Shown here in pieces: positions 1-8,437 of a stretch of 40,836 bases of DNA. Position 1 is the first letter of the stretch, and every line of letters begins with the position of its first letter. This stretch comes from an uncultured Anaerolineae bacterium. GTDB lineage: Bacteria; Chloroflexota; Anaerolineae; JACIWP01. The position numbers and the translations under genes were made by a program. The stretch covers positions 1-40,836 of the forward strand of contig CALIBQ010000047.1 in the NCBI GenBank assembly GCA_938049385.1, written 5' to 3'. The notes under the pieces are model-generated. The model saw only the letters and a list, made by a program, of their open reading frames with translations, ran no database searches and was not told the DNA's origin.

Positions 1-651
1 ATGGCGCTGGTCAGCCAAGGGCGGGCCGACATGGCGATGAAGGGGCGTGTGGAGACGGGCGATTTTCTGCGGGCAGCCCTGGACAGGGAATTCGGTCTGC
101 GTGTCGGCCGGCTCCTCTCGCATGTGGGCGTGTTTGAGATACCCGGTTTTGACCGGTTGATCTTCGTCAGCGATGCCGGCGTAGTCGTGGCGCCGGACCT
201 GGAGCAAAAGGTCGAGATCGTGCAGAATGCCATTTCGGTCGCGCAGGCGCTGGGCATTTCCCGTCCGCGGGTGGCCATCATCGCGGCGACAGAGATGGTC
301 AATCCCAAGATCCCCAACACCATGGACGCGGCTAACCTTTCCAAGATGGCGGAGCGGGGCCAGATTGTCGGCGGCATTGTGGATGGTCCGCTGGCGCTGG
401 ACAATGCTATCTCGCCCGATGCCGCGGAGGTGAAGGGCATTCATAGCGAGGTGGCCGGCCGTGCGGATATCCTGATCGTGCCGGATATCGAGGCCGGCAA
501 TGTGCTGGCCAAGGCCATCACCTATTTTGCCAAGGGGAAGATGGCCGGCATTGTCCAGGGTGGGCGATCTCCGCTCATTGTGGCTTCCCGAGCGGACCCC
601 CACGAATCTAAGATGGTCTCCATGGCATTGGGGATTTTGCTGGCCAATTAA
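1..651 (+). CDS. ptb: Phosphate butyryl/acetyltransferase family protein, 5'-truncated
   Basis: C-terminal 216 residues of a phosphate acyltransferase (Ptb/Pta family), which moves an acyl group between CoA and phosphate in the cytoplasm. It aligns end to end with the last two-thirds of the complete paralogue at 2480-3406 (shared blocks FEIP-FDRLIFV, NPKIP, DAANLSKMA-RGQIVGGIVDGPLALDNAIS, EVAGRADIL, PDIEAGN-LAKAITYFA). About 90 N-terminal residues lie outside the window, so the ATG at base 1 is probably internal. It heads the operon and ends 16 bases before the adenosine deaminase gene. Butyryl, isobutyryl or acetyl preference cannot be read from sequence alone, and no butyrate kinase is visible, although one could lie upstream. 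Confidence 0.88.
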   Translation: MALVSQGRADMAMKGRVETGDFLRAALDREFGLRVGRLLSHVGVFEIPGFDRLIFVSDAGVVVAPDLEQKVEIVQNAISVAQALGISRPRVAIIAATEMVNPKIPNTMDAANLSKMAERGQIVGGIVDGPLALDNAISPDAAEVKGIHSEVAGRADILIVPDIEAGNVLAKAITYFAKGKMAGIVQGGRSPLIVASRADPHESKMVSMALGILLAN

Positions 652-667
652 CGATTGGGAAAGGCGC

Positions 668-1777
668 ATGGTTGATGTAGAAGGCCCTTCTGCCGGTCGC
701 AGTCGCAGTTTGTGGGAAACGCTGAGACTGCTCCCAAAAATTGACCTGCACCGCCATCTGGAAGGGTCTCTCCGGCTCAGCACCCTGGCGGAAGTTGCCC
801 AGGCGCACGGTGTGGACCTGCCCAGCTATAATATCGAAGACCTGCGCCCCTACGTGCAGGTGACCGACGAAGAGCCCAACTTCCACGCCTTTCTGGAGAA
901 GTTTCGCTTCCTGCGGCGGTTCTATTCCACGCGGGAGGCTATTGAGCGGGTCGCCTACGAGGCAGTGGCGGATGCGGCGGCCGATAATGTGCGCTATCTG
1001 GAACTGCGGTTCAGCCCTGCAACGCTGGCGGCGCACCAGGGTTTTGATTTGGAGGAGGTGACGGACTGGGTTGTCTGGGCGGTGGAGCAGGCCGGCCGCG
1101 ATTTCGGCGTCACCACCGGCCTCATTGTTACCATTAAGCGGGAGCTGAGCGCGGCAGAAGCGGAAAGGGTCGCCCATGTGGCCTTTGCGCGGGCCGGCCG
1201 GGGCATTGTCGGCCTCGATATCGCCGGCGATGAGGTCAATTTCCATTTGGCACCCTTTAGGGATATTCTACGTCAGGCGCATCGGGAAGGGTTGGGACTT
1301 ACCATCCATGCCGGCGAGGCCACCGGCGCTTGGAGCGTGCGGGAGGCCGTGGAGGAATATGGGGCGGACCGCATCGGACATGGGGTGCGGGCGGTGGAAG
1401 ACCCGAAGGTGGTGGAGCTTCTGCGGCGGGCCGGCGTGACGCTGGAAATCTGTCCTACCAGCAACATCCACACCGCCACCGTCCCGCACTTGGCCCGGCA
1501 CCCCTTACGGCACTTTCTGGCGCAGGATGTGCGGGTAACCATTAACACCGATGATCCAAGCATCTCGAACACTACCCTTACCGACGAGTATCTCATTGCC
1601 GTGCGTGAAATTGGGGTCAGCCTCCCGCAGTTGGGCGTTGTGGTGTGGAACGGCATTCGGGCGGCCTTCGCCGGCCAGGAGGTAAAACAGCCGTTGTGGA
1701 AGGCATTCAAAGGGGAATGGGAAAAAATCCTTGCTATATCTTTACCGGACGCTTTGGAAGCGGAAAGACTGAGGTAG
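668..1777 (+). CDS. add: Adenosine deaminase
   Basis: 369-residue metal-dependent TIM-barrel amidohydrolase, predicted to deaminate adenosine to inosine in the cytoplasm. Visible metal and active-site residues: HRHLEGS (His28, His30), IHAGE (His214, Glu217), RIGHG (His238) and NTDDPS (Asp295, Asp296). The block GLDIAGDE is also typical of bacterial adenosine deaminases. The open frame extends upstream inside the preceding gene, but the ATG at 668 follows GGGAAAGG and gives the usual N-terminus and a family-typical length. Its 3' end overlaps the next gene by about 60 bases. Why a purine enzyme sits between two phosphate acyltransferase genes is unclear. Related amidohydrolases such as aminodeoxyfutalosine deaminase are a less likely alternative. 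Confidence 0.9.
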   Translation: MVDVEGPSAGRSRSLWETLRLLPKIDLHRHLEGSLRLSTLAEVAQAHGVDLPSYNIEDLRPYVQVTDEEPNFHAFLEKFRFLRRFYSTREAIERVAYEAVADAAADNVRYLELRFSPATLAAHQGFDLEEVTDWVVWAVEQAGRDFGVTTGLIVTIKRELSAAEAERVAHVAFARAGRGIVGLDIAGDEVNFHLAPFRDILRQAHREGLGLTIHAGEATGAWSVREAVEEYGADRIGHGVRAVEDPKVVELLRRAGVTLEICPTSNIHTATVPHLARHPLRHFLAQDVRVTINTDDPSISNTTLTDEYLIAVREIGVSLPQLGVVVWNGIRAAFAGQEVKQPLWKAFKGEWEKILAISLPDALEAERLR

Positions 1778-2427
1778 CCATCAACTTCGCGCTGAAGCTG
1801 TGCCGAGAGCCGGCCGGCGAGGACAGCGGCTGTCCCGTGCTGGTGGACCTGGATGTGGTTACCCCGTATTTCCGCTCGCGGGAAATGGCGGATAAGATGC
1901 GGGAACGCGGGGTGGAAGTGGTTACGCCGGCGGCGGTATCGCGCTACCTCGACACGCCTGGCCTGACGCCTGAAATCATGGGGGTCCTGCAGGACAGCCG
2001 GCGCGCCGTGGTCCTTGATGTGGGCGGCGATGTGCAGGGCGCCAGGGTGCTGGCGCAGTACCGCGAGGTCCTACGGGAGCGGGGCTATATCATGTACGTG
2101 GTGGTGAATCCGTACCGGCCCTTCACGCAGGACGATGTGGGCATCGCCAGCGCCGTGCGGGACATGGAACTGACCACTCGGCTGATGGCCGGCGGGCTGG
2201 TCGGGAATCCCCACATGCTGGCCAGCACCACGCCGGAGCAGTTCCTTGAGGGGTGGAGAGTGCTGGTGCGGGCCAGCAAGCGGTTGGGCATACCGCTGGC
2301 GATGGTAGCGGTGGAGCAAAGCCTTCTGCCGGCGGTGGCGGAGCACCTGCCGGCAGACACGCCGCTTCTGCCGCTGGAACGCTTCTTTTTCCCTCCATGG
2401 GAAGAAGAGCGGCCCGCCGGCGGATGA
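1717..2427 (+). CDS. P-loop ATP-binding protein of unknown role
   Basis: About 236 residues with a Walker A loop close to the N-terminus (TGRFGSGKTE), a DLDVVTPYF segment that could be a switch-like region, and a Walker-B-like VVLDVGGD. This fits the broad CobQ/MinD/ParA-type group of nucleotide-binding proteins, but I do not recognise a characterised family. The ATG at 1717 is the first start that leaves a normal-length lead-in to the P-loop; its Shine-Dalgarno-like AAAGGGG is unusually close, so a GTG at 1699 is possible. The gene begins inside add, suggesting translational coupling. It is co-transcribed with the acyltransferase and oxidoreductase genes, so a role in maturation or regulation of that pathway is a guess. 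Confidence 0.72.
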   Translation: MGKNPCYIFTGRFGSGKTEVAINFALKLCREPAGEDSGCPVLVDLDVVTPYFRSREMADKMRERGVEVVTPAAVSRYLDTPGLTPEIMGVLQDSRRAVVLDVGGDVQGARVLAQYREVLRERGYIMYVVVNPYRPFTQDDVGIASAVRDMELTTRLMAGGLVGNPHMLASTTPEQFLEGWRVLVRASKRLGIPLAMVAVEQSLLPAVAEHLPADTPLLPLERFFFPPWEEERPAGG

Positions 2428-2479
2428 CGTCTATAACCTGAGCTATTGCGGATACTGCAGATCCATGGGGGAGAAAACA

Positions 2480-3406
2480 ATGGCTGTTCGCACTTTTGCG
2501 GAACTGGTACAACTGGCACAAACGCGCGGACCCAAACATGTGGTGCTGGTTGCCGCGGACCAGTGGGAAGCGCTGGAGGCGGCCGCGCTGGCGTATCAGC
2601 GCGGCCTGGCCGAGTTCACCTTGTTCGGCGATGTGGAGCGCATCGAGACGCTTCTGGCTGAGGGAAAGTTCGACCTGGGATTTCCGGAAACCATCCATGA
2701 GCCGAGCCAGCGCCGCGCTGCGGAGCGAGCGGTCGAGATGGCACGCAACGGCCTGGCCGATATCATCATGAATGCCAAGGCACAGCCGCGGCACCTGGTG
2801 CGCGTGGCGGATGACCCCGTCTCCGGCCTGCGCAACGGCGATAACGTCATGAGCGACGTGGCGGTGTTTGAGATCCCCAACTTTGACCGCTTGATTTTCG
2901 TGACCGATATCCTGGTATGCACGGCGCCGGACCTGTCGGCCAAGGCCTGCATTGTGCAGAACGCCATCAATGTCGCCAGGGCACTCGGGGTAGAGCGGCC
3001 CAGGGTGGCGATTCTGTCGGCGACAGAGGCTGTGAACCCGAAGATACCGATCAGTATCGATGCCGCAAATCTTTCCAAGATGGCACAGCGAGGCCAGATT
3101 GTCGGCGGCATTGTGGATGGCCCGCTGGCGCTGGATAATGCCATATCGGAGGTGGCGGCGTCCATCAAAGGCATTGAGAGCGAGGTCGCCGGCCGCGCTG
3201 ACATCCTGGTCGCGCCGGATATTGAGGCCGGCAACCTGCTGGCCAAGGCCATCACCTACTTCGCCGGCGGCCAGATGGCCAGCGTCATTGTCGGAGGGCG
3301 CTGTCCCATCGTCATGCCCTCGCGCTCGGACCCGCCGGACGCTAAGCTGGCCTCACTGGCCCTGGGGGTGTATCTCAGCGGCGTGAGCTATGAACCTGTG
3401 AAATAA
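2480..3406 (+). CDS. ptb: Phosphate butyryl/acetyltransferase family protein, complete copy
   Basis: 308-residue cytoplasmic phosphate acyltransferase (acyl-CoA + phosphate to acyl-phosphate + CoA), near the family's usual 300 residues. It is a close paralogue of the truncated gene at 1-651, with long identical blocks such as QIVGGIVDGPLALDNAIS and EVAGRADIL. An in-frame ATG lies at 2465, but the ATG at 2480 is preceded by GGGGGAG with a 6-base gap, so I take 2480. It lies 54 bases upstream of the ferredoxin subunit of a 2-oxoacid oxidoreductase. This context suggests conversion of the acyl-CoA made by that enzyme to acyl-phosphate for ATP formation, for example isobutyryl-CoA from valine. 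Substrate is inferred from context only. Confidence 0.9.
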   Translation: MAVRTFAELVQLAQTRGPKHVVLVAADQWEALEAAALAYQRGLAEFTLFGDVERIETLLAEGKFDLGFPETIHEPSQRRAAERAVEMARNGLADIIMNAKAQPRHLVRVADDPVSGLRNGDNVMSDVAVFEIPNFDRLIFVTDILVCTAPDLSAKACIVQNAINVARALGVERPRVAILSATEAVNPKIPISIDAANLSKMAQRGQIVGGIVDGPLALDNAISEVAASIKGIESEVAGRADILVAPDIEAGNLLAKAITYFAGGQMASVIVGGRCPIVMPSRSDPPDAKLASLALGVYLSGVSYEPVK

Positions 3407-3460
3407 TGGCGCTTCCCGCTGTTTCCAATCGAACATCACTGACAAGGAGGTCAACGAGGG

Positions 3461-3682
3461 ATGTCCCACATTGTAGTGGATGAGGACCGCTGTAAGGGGT
3501 GCGGCCTGTGCACGACCGTTTGCCCCTTTGACCTGGTGCATATTGCGGATCATTTTAACGCCAAGGGCTATCGGCCGGCGGAACAGGTGGACCCCAAGGG
3601 AGAATGCACTGGGTGTGCCATGTGCGCCATGATGTGCCCTGACGTGGCGATTGTGGTCTATAAAACGGTGCGTGTGCCGTGA
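3461..3682 (+). CDS. vorD: 2-oxoacid:ferredoxin oxidoreductase, ferredoxin (delta) subunit
   Basis: 73-residue 2[4Fe-4S] ferredoxin-like protein with two complete cluster motifs, [12 protein letters not shown] and [12 protein letters not shown], separated by about 28 residues, as in the PorD/VorD/KorD electron-transfer subunits. It starts at an ATG preceded by AAGGAGG with a 10-base gap. It is immediately followed by the alpha, beta and gamma subunits, so it most likely passes electrons from the thiamine-diphosphate centre of the beta subunit to soluble ferredoxin. Confidence 0.9.
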   Translation: MSHIVVDEDRCKGCGLCTTVCPFDLVHIADHFNAKGYRPAEQVDPKGECTGCAMCAMMCPDVAIVVYKTVRVP

Positions 3683-3749
3683 TGATGCGGCATACCACCG
3701 TTTTATTGTTCTGCGTGTGAGCCTATCTTCCCGGGCGAGGAGAGCATTC

Positions 3750-4832
3750 ATGTCTGCGAAAATGTTGATGAAGGGCAACGAGGCCATTGCGGAATCGGCC
3801 ATACGCGCCGGCTGTCAGGCGTATTTCGGCTATCCCATCACCCCACAGACCGAGGTGCTGGAATATATGTCGCGCCGCATGCCACAGTTGGGGCGTGTGT
3901 TCCTGCAAGCGGAGAGTGAGCTGGCGGCTGTCAACATGCTCTACGGCGCGGCGTGCGCCGGCGTGCGTGCCATGACGTCCACCTCCAGCCCTGGCTTCAG
4001 CCTGATGCAGGAGGGCATCTCGTACATCGCCTGCTCGATGGTGCCGGCGGTGGTGGTCAATGTCATGCGCGGTGGACCGGGGTTGGGCAATATCCAGCCC
4101 GCCCAGGCGGACTATTCCCAAATGACCAAGGGGGGCGGACACGGGGACTATAAGGTGCTGACCCTGGCCCCCTCCACCATTCAGGAACTGGTGGACCATG
4201 TGGGTTTGGCGTTCGACCTGGCGGACAAGTATCGGCAGATCGTCTTTGTCATCGCCGACGGCATGCTGGGGCAGATGATGGAGCCGGTGGAACTGCCGGA
4301 GATGCGGGAACTGCGGTCCCCGCCGGCCTGGGCGCTCACCGGAGCAAAGGGCCGGCCCAAGAACATCATCACCTCGCTTTACCTGAATGCCCCGGAGCTG
4401 GAAAAGATCAATCAGCAGTTGCAGGCGGTATTCCGGCGCATTGAGGCGGATGAGGTGCGCTATGAGACGTACCTGCTGGATGACGCGGACATCGCGATCG
4501 TCGCCTACGGCACCGCGGCGCGCATTGCCCGCACCGCCATCCGCAGGGCGCGCGAGGCCGGCATCCGTGTGGGCCTTTTCCGCCCTATCACCGTGTATCC
4601 CTTCCCCTATGAGGCGTTGGGAGAGGTGGCCGGCAGGGTGCAGGAAATGCTGGTGGTGGAGATGAGCGCCGGCCAGATGCTGGAGGATGTGCGTATCGCC
4701 ACCTGCTGTCAGGTCCCCATCCGCTTCTTCGGAAAGATGGGTGGCATTGTGCCCCTGCCGGAGGACATTTTGGCGGAGATCGAGGCCATTACCCAGGGGA
4801 AGCCGGCCCTGGTGGCGCGGGAAGGAGCGTGA
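3750..4832 (+). CDS. vorB: 2-oxoacid:ferredoxin oxidoreductase alpha subunit (VorB/KorA-like)
   Basis: 360-residue alpha subunit of a 2-oxoacid:ferredoxin oxidoreductase, the enzyme that decarboxylates a 2-oxoacid to its acyl-CoA and reduces ferredoxin. The N-terminus ([25 protein letters not shown]) and the [11 protein letters not shown] and RGGPG-GN segments are typical of the pyrimidine-binding domain of VorB/KorA proteins, and the C-terminal third matches the transketolase-C-like domain. The frame is open further upstream, but the ATG at 3750 follows GAGGAGA and gives the conserved start. A phosphate butyryltransferase-type gene in the same operon favours branched-chain 2-oxoacids (VorB), though 2-oxoglutarate (KorA) cannot be ruled out. 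Confidence 0.88.
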   Translation: MSAKMLMKGNEAIAESAIRAGCQAYFGYPITPQTEVLEYMSRRMPQLGRVFLQAESELAAVNMLYGAACAGVRAMTSTSSPGFSLMQEGISYIACSMVPAVVVNVMRGGPGLGNIQPAQADYSQMTKGGGHGDYKVLTLAPSTIQELVDHVGLAFDLADKYRQIVFVIADGMLGQMMEPVELPEMRELRSPPAWALTGAKGRPKNIITSLYLNAPELEKINQQLQAVFRRIEADEVRYETYLLDDADIAIVAYGTAARIARTAIRRAREAGIRVGLFRPITVYPFPYEALGEVAGRVQEMLVVEMSAGQMLEDVRIATCCQVPIRFFGKMGGIVPLPEDILAEIEAITQGKPALVAREGA

Positions 4833-4835
4833 ACC

Positions 4836-5609
4836 ATGGCGGAAGCAGAGAAGCTGGAACGCGTTGTCTTCAGCCGGCCAAAGGCGTTGAGCGATACCAC
4901 CACCCATTACTGCCCGGGATGCATTCACGGCATCGTGCACCGCCTGATTGCCGAGGCCATTGACGAGCTGGGCATTCAGGAGCGCACCATCGGCATCGCG
5001 CCGGTCGGGTGCTCGGTGCTGGCCTATCATTATTTCGACGTGGACTTTGCGGAGGCGGCCCACGGCCGGGCGCCGGCTATGGCAACCGGCCTGAAGCGTG
5101 TCCAGCCGGACAAGATCGTCTTCACTTATCAGGGGGATGGAGACCTAGCCGCCATCGGGACGAACGAGATCATCCATGCGGTGAACCGCGGCGAGAACAT
5201 CACCACCTTTTTCATCAACAATGCCATTTACGGGATGACCGGCGGGCAGATGGCTCCTACAACCCTCCCTGGCCAGGTGACGACCTCGACGCCCTTCGGG
5301 AGGGACGTGCGTGCCGCCGGCTATCCCCTGCGGGTGTGTGAAATGGTGGCGACGCTTTCCGGCGCGGCCTATGTCGTGCGGCGCACTGCCATCAATCCGC
5401 GGGAGATCCGCCGGCTGAAGAAGGCCATCCTCACCGCCTTCAAGGTGCAGATGGCCGGCCTGGGCTATTCCCTGGTAGAGGTGGTGTCCAACTGCCCGAC
5501 CAATTGGGGCATGACCCCCATCGAATCGCTGGAATGGATCGAGAAGAACATGCTTCCGTATTATCCCCTGGGCGATTTCAAGGTCGCCGAGGGGGTAGAA
5601 AACCTGTGA
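4836..5609 (+). CDS. vorA: 2-oxoacid:ferredoxin oxidoreductase beta subunit (thiamine-diphosphate binding)
   Basis: 257-residue catalytic beta subunit. The thiamine-diphosphate/Mg motif is clear: GDGD about 30 residues ahead of the [11 protein letters not shown] segment. The N-terminal HYCPGC and the GIAPVGCSV segment are conserved in KorB/VorA/IorB-type proteins. It begins 3 bases after the alpha-subunit stop and is certainly co-translated with it. It has no ferredoxin domain of its own; the separate ferredoxin gene at 3461 would fill that role. Substrate identity (2-oxoisovalerate or another 2-oxoacid) is inferred from the neighbouring phosphate acyltransferase genes. Confidence 0.9.
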   Translation: MAEAEKLERVVFSRPKALSDTTTHYCPGCIHGIVHRLIAEAIDELGIQERTIGIAPVGCSVLAYHYFDVDFAEAAHGRAPAMATGLKRVQPDKIVFTYQGDGDLAAIGTNEIIHAVNRGENITTFFINNAIYGMTGGQMAPTTLPGQVTTSTPFGRDVRAAGYPLRVCEMVATLSGAAYVVRRTAINPREIRRLKKAILTAFKVQMAGLGYSLVEVVSNCPTNWGMTPIESLEWIEKNMLPYYPLGDFKVAEGVENL

Positions 5610-5646
5610 ACGCCGGCGGAGGCTGGTTATCGTCAAGGAGGACGAT

Positions 5647-6138
5647 ATGCACGAAGAGGTGATCATCTCTGGATTCGGCGGGCAGGGTGCCTTGTTCGCC
5701 GGCCAACTGCTGACCTACGCCGGCCTGGCTGAGGGCCGGCATGTGAGCTGGATACCATCTTACGGCCCCGAGATGCGTGGGGGAACCGCACACTGCACCG
5801 TCATCATCTCGGATGAGCCGATCGGTTCGCCCATCATCTACCGCCCCACGAGCTGTATCGTGCTGAACCCGCCGTCCTTCGAGAAGTATGAGCCGCTGGT
5901 CAAGCCGGGGGGATATCTGATCGTCAATTCCTCCCTGGTGCGTCAGAAGTCGGCGCGCACGGATATCACGGTGGTGGAAGTGCCGGCCAACGACCTGGCG
6001 TACGAGATCGGCAACGTGCGGGTGGCGAACCTGGTACTGCTGGGGGCACTGCTGGGCATCAATCCCTTTGTGAAGCTGGAGTCGGTGATTCAGGCGCTGG
6101 AAGAGCATGTGCCGGAACAGCGCCCGGCATATCATTGA
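5647..6138 (+). CDS. vorC: 2-oxoacid:ferredoxin oxidoreductase gamma subunit, 3' end frameshifted
   Basis: Gamma subunit of the oxidoreductase, recognised from the IISGFGGQGALFAGQLL nucleotide-binding-like N-terminus and the SYGPEMRGGTA motif. The start has a good ribosome site (AAGGAGG, 5640s). As read, the protein stops at 163 residues, just after LEEHVPEQ. Family members normally continue with a charged stretch of the type ER-HxLxPLNxxAL. Exactly such a sequence, RHIIEPNKRALLAG, is present in another frame starting at base 6125. Dropping one C from the CCC run at 6123-6125 would restore a 185-residue protein ending at 6205. The break is either a sequencing or assembly error or a recent mutation that shortens the C-terminus. 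Confidence 0.85.
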   Translation: MHEEVIISGFGGQGALFAGQLLTYAGLAEGRHVSWIPSYGPEMRGGTAHCTVIISDEPIGSPIIYRPTSCIVLNPPSFEKYEPLVKPGGYLIVNSSLVRQKSARTDITVVEVPANDLAYEIGNVRVANLVLLGALLGINPFVKLESVIQALEEHVPEQRPAYH

Positions 6139-6205
6139 GCCCAATAAGCGGGCACTGCTGGCCGGGCACCGCATCGCCCAGGAGAGCCGGCAGACGGTGC
6201 ATTAA
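6125..6205 (+). other. Displaced C-terminal coding segment of vorC
   Basis: Out-of-frame continuation of the gamma subunit: RHIIEPNKRALLAGHRIAQ and a few more residues to a TAA at 6203-6205. The stop shares the palindrome TTAA (6202-6205) with the stop codon of the oppositely directed protease gene. Tight convergent packing at this TTAA supports 6205 as the original gene end. Confidence 0.7.
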
Positions 6206-8412
6206 GGCGCTAGCGGCGCGTGCAGGCGGAAGAGAAGCGGAAATATCCTCATGCGCTCTAGCACTGGCCGGCATAGCTCGCCGACCAGTGTGCTGACCTG
6301 CGCCTGCAGACAGACCTCGCCGCGGGACAGCGTTCCGCTGAGCAGGGCAGTGGCAGTTCCCCCTTGCGTCAGAGCGACGGCTGGTTCGACATGCCCCTGC
6401 GAGCTGGCGAAAGCGACCTGCAGTCCATCGGCAACGGGATTGTCGAACGCATCGAGCACCTGCACGGAGAAGGGGATCTGAACGCCGCCGGCGTGTAGGA
6501 AGGCCGGCTCGAATGACCAGCGCAGTCGGGCCGGTGGGCCAGGATCAATATGGACGGCCGCGGTCTGGCTGATGCCGGCAGAGACCTGGGCGGTGATCTG
6601 GTCTGGGCCGGCGGCTGTGGGCGGCTGGTAGATGCTGTTGACAATGCCGCGATAGGTGTACGCTAGCGCCGGCATGACATTCCCCCGCTGGGCAGAGAAG
6701 CGCACTGCTGTACCGTCCTGGACGGGGTTGCCGGCGGCGTCCCGCACCGTTACCGTAATGGGCACTGCTGGTGTGCCAGCGGTAATGACCTCTTTCTCCA
6801 GCGCAAGCTGGAGCTCCGCCGGCGGGCCGGGCTGGACGGTGACCGTGATCTGTTCGGTCAGCGCGCCGGCTTGCACCGTGATATGGGCTTGTCCTGCCGT
6901 TTCCCCAGGGATGAACTGCGCGGATGCTGTGCCGCCGGCGGTCCGTGCCTCTGCAGGCAAGATTGTCCCCAGGTCCGTGGAGAATGTGATAGCTGTGCCG
7001 TCCGGGGCCGGCGTGCCCAGTGCATCTACCAGCGTCGCGGTGATGGTGATGGGCGTGCCCAGTACCTGGGTGGACTGCGCGCCGGCATATGCCTGTAGGA
7101 TTTTACCGTGCACCACTGTCTGGACGGCGCGCCGCAGGTTCAGCCGGCCCCAGCCGAGAGACGCGTCGGGGCCGGGGTAGCTGGCGAAATTGAGGTCATC
7201 AGCGCTCCAGCGCAGGATGCTCATGATTTCCGCTGGCGACAGCGCGGGGTTCACCGCCCAGAGCAGAGCCGCCGCGCCGCTGACATGCGGCGCGGCCATG
7301 GAGGTGCCGCTGGCGGTGCTGTACGTGGGGCCGCTGGAGGAGCGGGCTGTGCTGTATACGCCGGCGCCGGGTGCCAGCAGATCCAATCCTGGGCCGTAAT
7401 TGGACAGCCACCAGCGCTCGTCCCCTGCGGTACTGGCTCCCACCGCCATGATGTCGGGATGGCGAGCGGGGTAGGCCGGCATGCTGGCGCCGGCGTTGCC
7501 GCTGGCCGCAACCATGACCGCTCCGCGAGATTTGACATAACCAACCGTTTCATCCAACAGCCGGCGCTCTTCCCCCGACAGCTCTCCATCCACGGAGACG
7601 CTGAGGTTCAGAATCCTGGCGCCGTTATCGGCCGCATAGCGCATGGCCTGGAGCATGCCCAGGAACGTCCCCTGACCACTGCGGTCCAGGAACTTCACTG
7701 CCATGAGCTGAACCTGCCATGCGACGCCGGTTACGCCGATGGCGTTGTTGCCCACTGCGCCGGCGATGCCGGCCACATGCGTGCCGTGCCAGTGGTCGTC
7801 ATCCGGGTTGGGTGTGTTGCTGACGAAATTCCACCCCCAACGGTCATCCACGTAGCCGTTGCCGTCATCATCCAAGCCGTTGCCAGCGATTTCATCCATG
7901 TTTTCCCAGAGATTGGCTTGCAAATCGGGGTGGGCCAAGCTGATGCCGGTGTCCAGGACCGCGATAATGACCTGACGGGAGCCGGTGGAGATATCCCAGG
8001 CCGCCGGCGCTTGGATGATGCGCATGTTCCACTGATTGGAATAGCCAGGGTCATTGGGTTCTGCGGCGGTGATCACGCGTCGGTTGGGGATGAGCCACTC
8101 AAAGGCACCGCTTTCCGCCAGCCGGCGCACGGCAGAAAGGCCCTCGGCGGGGAGGTTGCCGGCGCAGTGGAGCTCCCACAGGTTCAGCTCGGGGATAAAG
8201 CGGAAGGCCAGGCCGACCGTGCGGGTGGGCATCTCCGCGCCGGCGGCGGAGCGGGCCAGCCAGCTACAGGTGTCGGACGGCGGCACCGGCTGGGCCGGCG
8301 TGGGGGGGTGGGTGACGCCGGCGGGACCCAGGAGCGCCAGCAGTGCCAGACAGCAGGCGCCGGCGAACAGAAGCCGCAGTATGCGGGTCAGAACCCATGA
8401 CCGCCCTCTCAT
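6202..8412 (-). CDS. Secreted subtilisin-like serine protease (S8) with three Ig-like domains
   Basis: 736-residue exported protease. A signal peptide (hydrophobic stretch after RILRLL) is followed by a prodomain-like region of about 110 residues. The S8 domain has its catalytic triad: Asp154 in AVLDTGI, His209 in HGTHVAGIAG and Ser371 in GTSMAAPHVSG. After the peptidase come three tandem Ig-like repeats of the invasin/bacterial type, each with a VxDxxGxPxxDGTxxxFS pattern. The start at 8412 is chosen because GGAGGAGAG precedes it and the signal peptide follows; the open frame extends 84 bases further. It is the last gene of an operon with two cohesin-like proteins, 25 bases after the second. 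The protein ends in a short hydrophobic Pro/Leu-rich tail. Substrate unknown. Confidence 0.9.
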   Translation of the reverse strand: MRGRSWVLTRILRLLFAGACCLALLALLGPAGVTHPPTPAQPVPPSDTCSWLARSAAGAEMPTRTVGLAFRFIPELNLWELHCAGNLPAEGLSAVRRLAESGAFEWLIPNRRVITAAEPNDPGYSNQWNMRIIQAPAAWDISTGSRQVIIAVLDTGISLAHPDLQANLWENMDEIAGNGLDDDGNGYVDDRWGWNFVSNTPNPDDDHWHGTHVAGIAGAVGNNAIGVTGVAWQVQLMAVKFLDRSGQGTFLGMLQAMRYAADNGARILNLSVSVDGELSGEERRLLDETVGYVKSRGAVMVAASGNAGASMPAYPARHPDIMAVGASTAGDERWWLSNYGPGLDLLAPGAGVYSTARSSSGPTYSTASGTSMAAPHVSGAAALLWAVNPALSPAEIMSILRWSADDLNFASYPGPDASLGWGRLNLRRAVQTVVHGKILQAYAGAQSTQVLGTPITITATLVDALGTPAPDGTAITFSTDLGTILPAEARTAGGTASAQFIPGETAGQAHITVQAGALTEQITVTVQPGPPAELQLALEKEVITAGTPAVPITVTVRDAAGNPVQDGTAVRFSAQRGNVMPALAYTYRGIVNSIYQPPTAAGPDQITAQVSAGISQTAAVHIDPGPPARLRWSFEPAFLHAGGVQIPFSVQVLDAFDNPVADGLQVAFASSQGHVEPAVALTQGGTATALLSGTLSRGEVCLQAQVSTLVGELCRPVLERMRIFPLLFRLHAPLAP

Positions 8413-8437
8413 ACCAGCTCTGCTCTCCTCCGATGGA

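Noticed and set aside
3723-5063. 446-codon minus-strand open frame opposite the oxidoreductase genes
   Set aside because: The plus strand carries highly conserved alpha and beta subunits with proper ribosome sites; the minus frame is a shadow.
7108-8400. 430-codon plus-strand open frame opposite the S8 protease
   Set aside because: The protease has an intact catalytic triad on the minus strand; the opposite frame has no coherent domain.
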